A stretch of 64,000 nt of DNA from SHZL01 sp963815185 (GTDB lineage Bacteria > Pseudomonadota > Gammaproteobacteria > Xanthomonadales > SZUA-36). Below the pieces are notes generated by a model. That model searched no databases. It had not been told where the DNA came from and was given only the letters and a program-made list of their open reading frames with translations. The DNA is taken from NCBI GenBank assembly GCA_963815185.1, contig CAWFGC010000009.1:620001-684000 (forward strand). The letters run 5' to 3'. The translations under genes were made by a program, and so were the position numbers. Each line of letters opens with the position of its first letter. Position 1 is the stretch's first letter. Below, piece after piece: positions 63,581 to 64,000 of this stretch.

Positions 63581-64000
63581 ATGGAATTTTTACGCAAACA
63601 CAACAAATCCCCGGGCGAGGAATCATCGGACTTGCGTTTTGTTCGAAGCTTTGTGCTGCGCGGCGGGCGCCTGACGGAAGGTCAGAAGCGCGCACTGGAG
63701 GAATTGTGGCCGCGCTATGGCATTGAGCCAGGTGCCGCGGCACTGGATTTTCCTGCTTTGTTCGGAAATCAAAATCCAGTCATTATGGATATCGGTTTTG
63801 GTAATGGAGAGTCGACCTGGCATATGGCCGGGACCAGTCCCGGTGAAAACTTCCTTGGTGTCGAGGTGCATCGTCCCGGAGTGGGGCACCTGCTGCTGAT
63901 GCTCGAAGCGCAACCACTGGACAACGTTCGTATCGCCTGTGGCGACGCGGTGGAACTGCTTCGGACGCGGATTGCTGATGGCGCTTTGGCGGGCGTGAGA
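63581..64000 (+). CDS. trmB: tRNA (guanine-N7)-methyltransferase, cut by window end
   Basis: The first 140 codons of a TrmB-like methyltransferase that makes m7G46 in tRNA. The frame is open from the ATG to the window end. It reads RSFVLRGGRLTEGQKRALEELWPRYG, then the SAM-binding MDIGFGNGEST and FLGVEVHRPGVGHLL, both typical of TrmB. The C-terminal part is outside the window. Confidence 0.92.
   Translation, partial: MEFLRKHNKSPGEESSDLRFVRSFVLRGGRLTEGQKRALEELWPRYGIEPGAAALDFPALFGNQNPVIMDIGFGNGESTWHMAGTSPGENFLGVEVHRPGVGHLLLMLEAQPLDNVRIACGDAVELLRTRIADGALAGVR

Overview
The window is a piece of a gammaproteobacterial chromosome. The best evidence is a Chp/Pil twitching-type chemosensory cluster (pilG-pilI-pilJ-chpA-chpC) next to gshB-tonB, a yqgE-ruvX-pyrB operon, an anmK-mepM pair divergent from tyrS, and hemJ / DUF6776-erpA. 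These are all Pseudomonas-like neighbourhoods, but rearranged and without pilH and pilK. I cannot resolve the genus from sequence alone.

Layout. 0-6.4 kb: an SDR enzyme, anmK and mepM (cell wall), a DUF1778/GNAT toxin-antitoxin cassette wedged into the tyrS leader between two 59-bp direct repeats, tyrS and a mutT-like Nudix gene. 6.4-12.9 kb: a TetR-controlled beta-oxidation operon (tetR, thiolase, FadB-like multifunctional enzyme, acyl-CoA dehydrogenase, alpha-methylacyl-CoA racemase). 13.0-15.7 kb: a rubrerythrin / CCG-domain iron-sulfur protein / DUF3501 trio. 16-18.9 kb: a kinase and PLP aminotransferase pair of the phosphorylate-then-eliminate type, then tspO.

18.94-37.94 kb is an AT-richer catabolic island. 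It is bounded by a 56-bp direct repeat of the 3' end of tspO. It carries two TonB-dependent receptors, two AraC regulators, an SDR, two SCP-x-like thiolases, a propionyl-CoA-synthetase-like enzyme, a PaaK-like CoA ligase, a nitroreductase, an APH-fold kinase, three small SnoaL/NTF2-like proteins and one protein I do not recognise. A 45-bp motif is shared by two of its promoters. I infer outer-membrane import of a hydrophobic or cyclic substrate, CoA activation and thiolytic shortening. The substrate is unknown and this is the best candidate for an undescribed system.

38-64 kb returns to core genes: a VOC protein, NnrU-like membrane protein, Phd/VapC toxin-antitoxin pair, btuF, ampE, nudC-erpA-DUF6776 behind an attenuator-like leader, hemJ, cysQ-nudE and an inositol-monophosphatase-like gene, rsmE, the Chp cluster, gshB-tonB, a pair of degenerate J-domain proteins, a VOC protein, a DNA-deoxyinosine glycosylase, pyrB-ruvX-yqgE and the start of trmB.

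A caution on quality: about 25 single-base indels break otherwise well conserved genes, including housekeeping ones (mepM, fadA-like thiolase, chpA, pilJ, ruvX). In nearly every case removing or adding one base restores a textbook protein. I therefore treat them as probable sequencing or assembly errors and annotate the full gene spans. No tRNA, rRNA, CRISPR array or complete transposase was seen.
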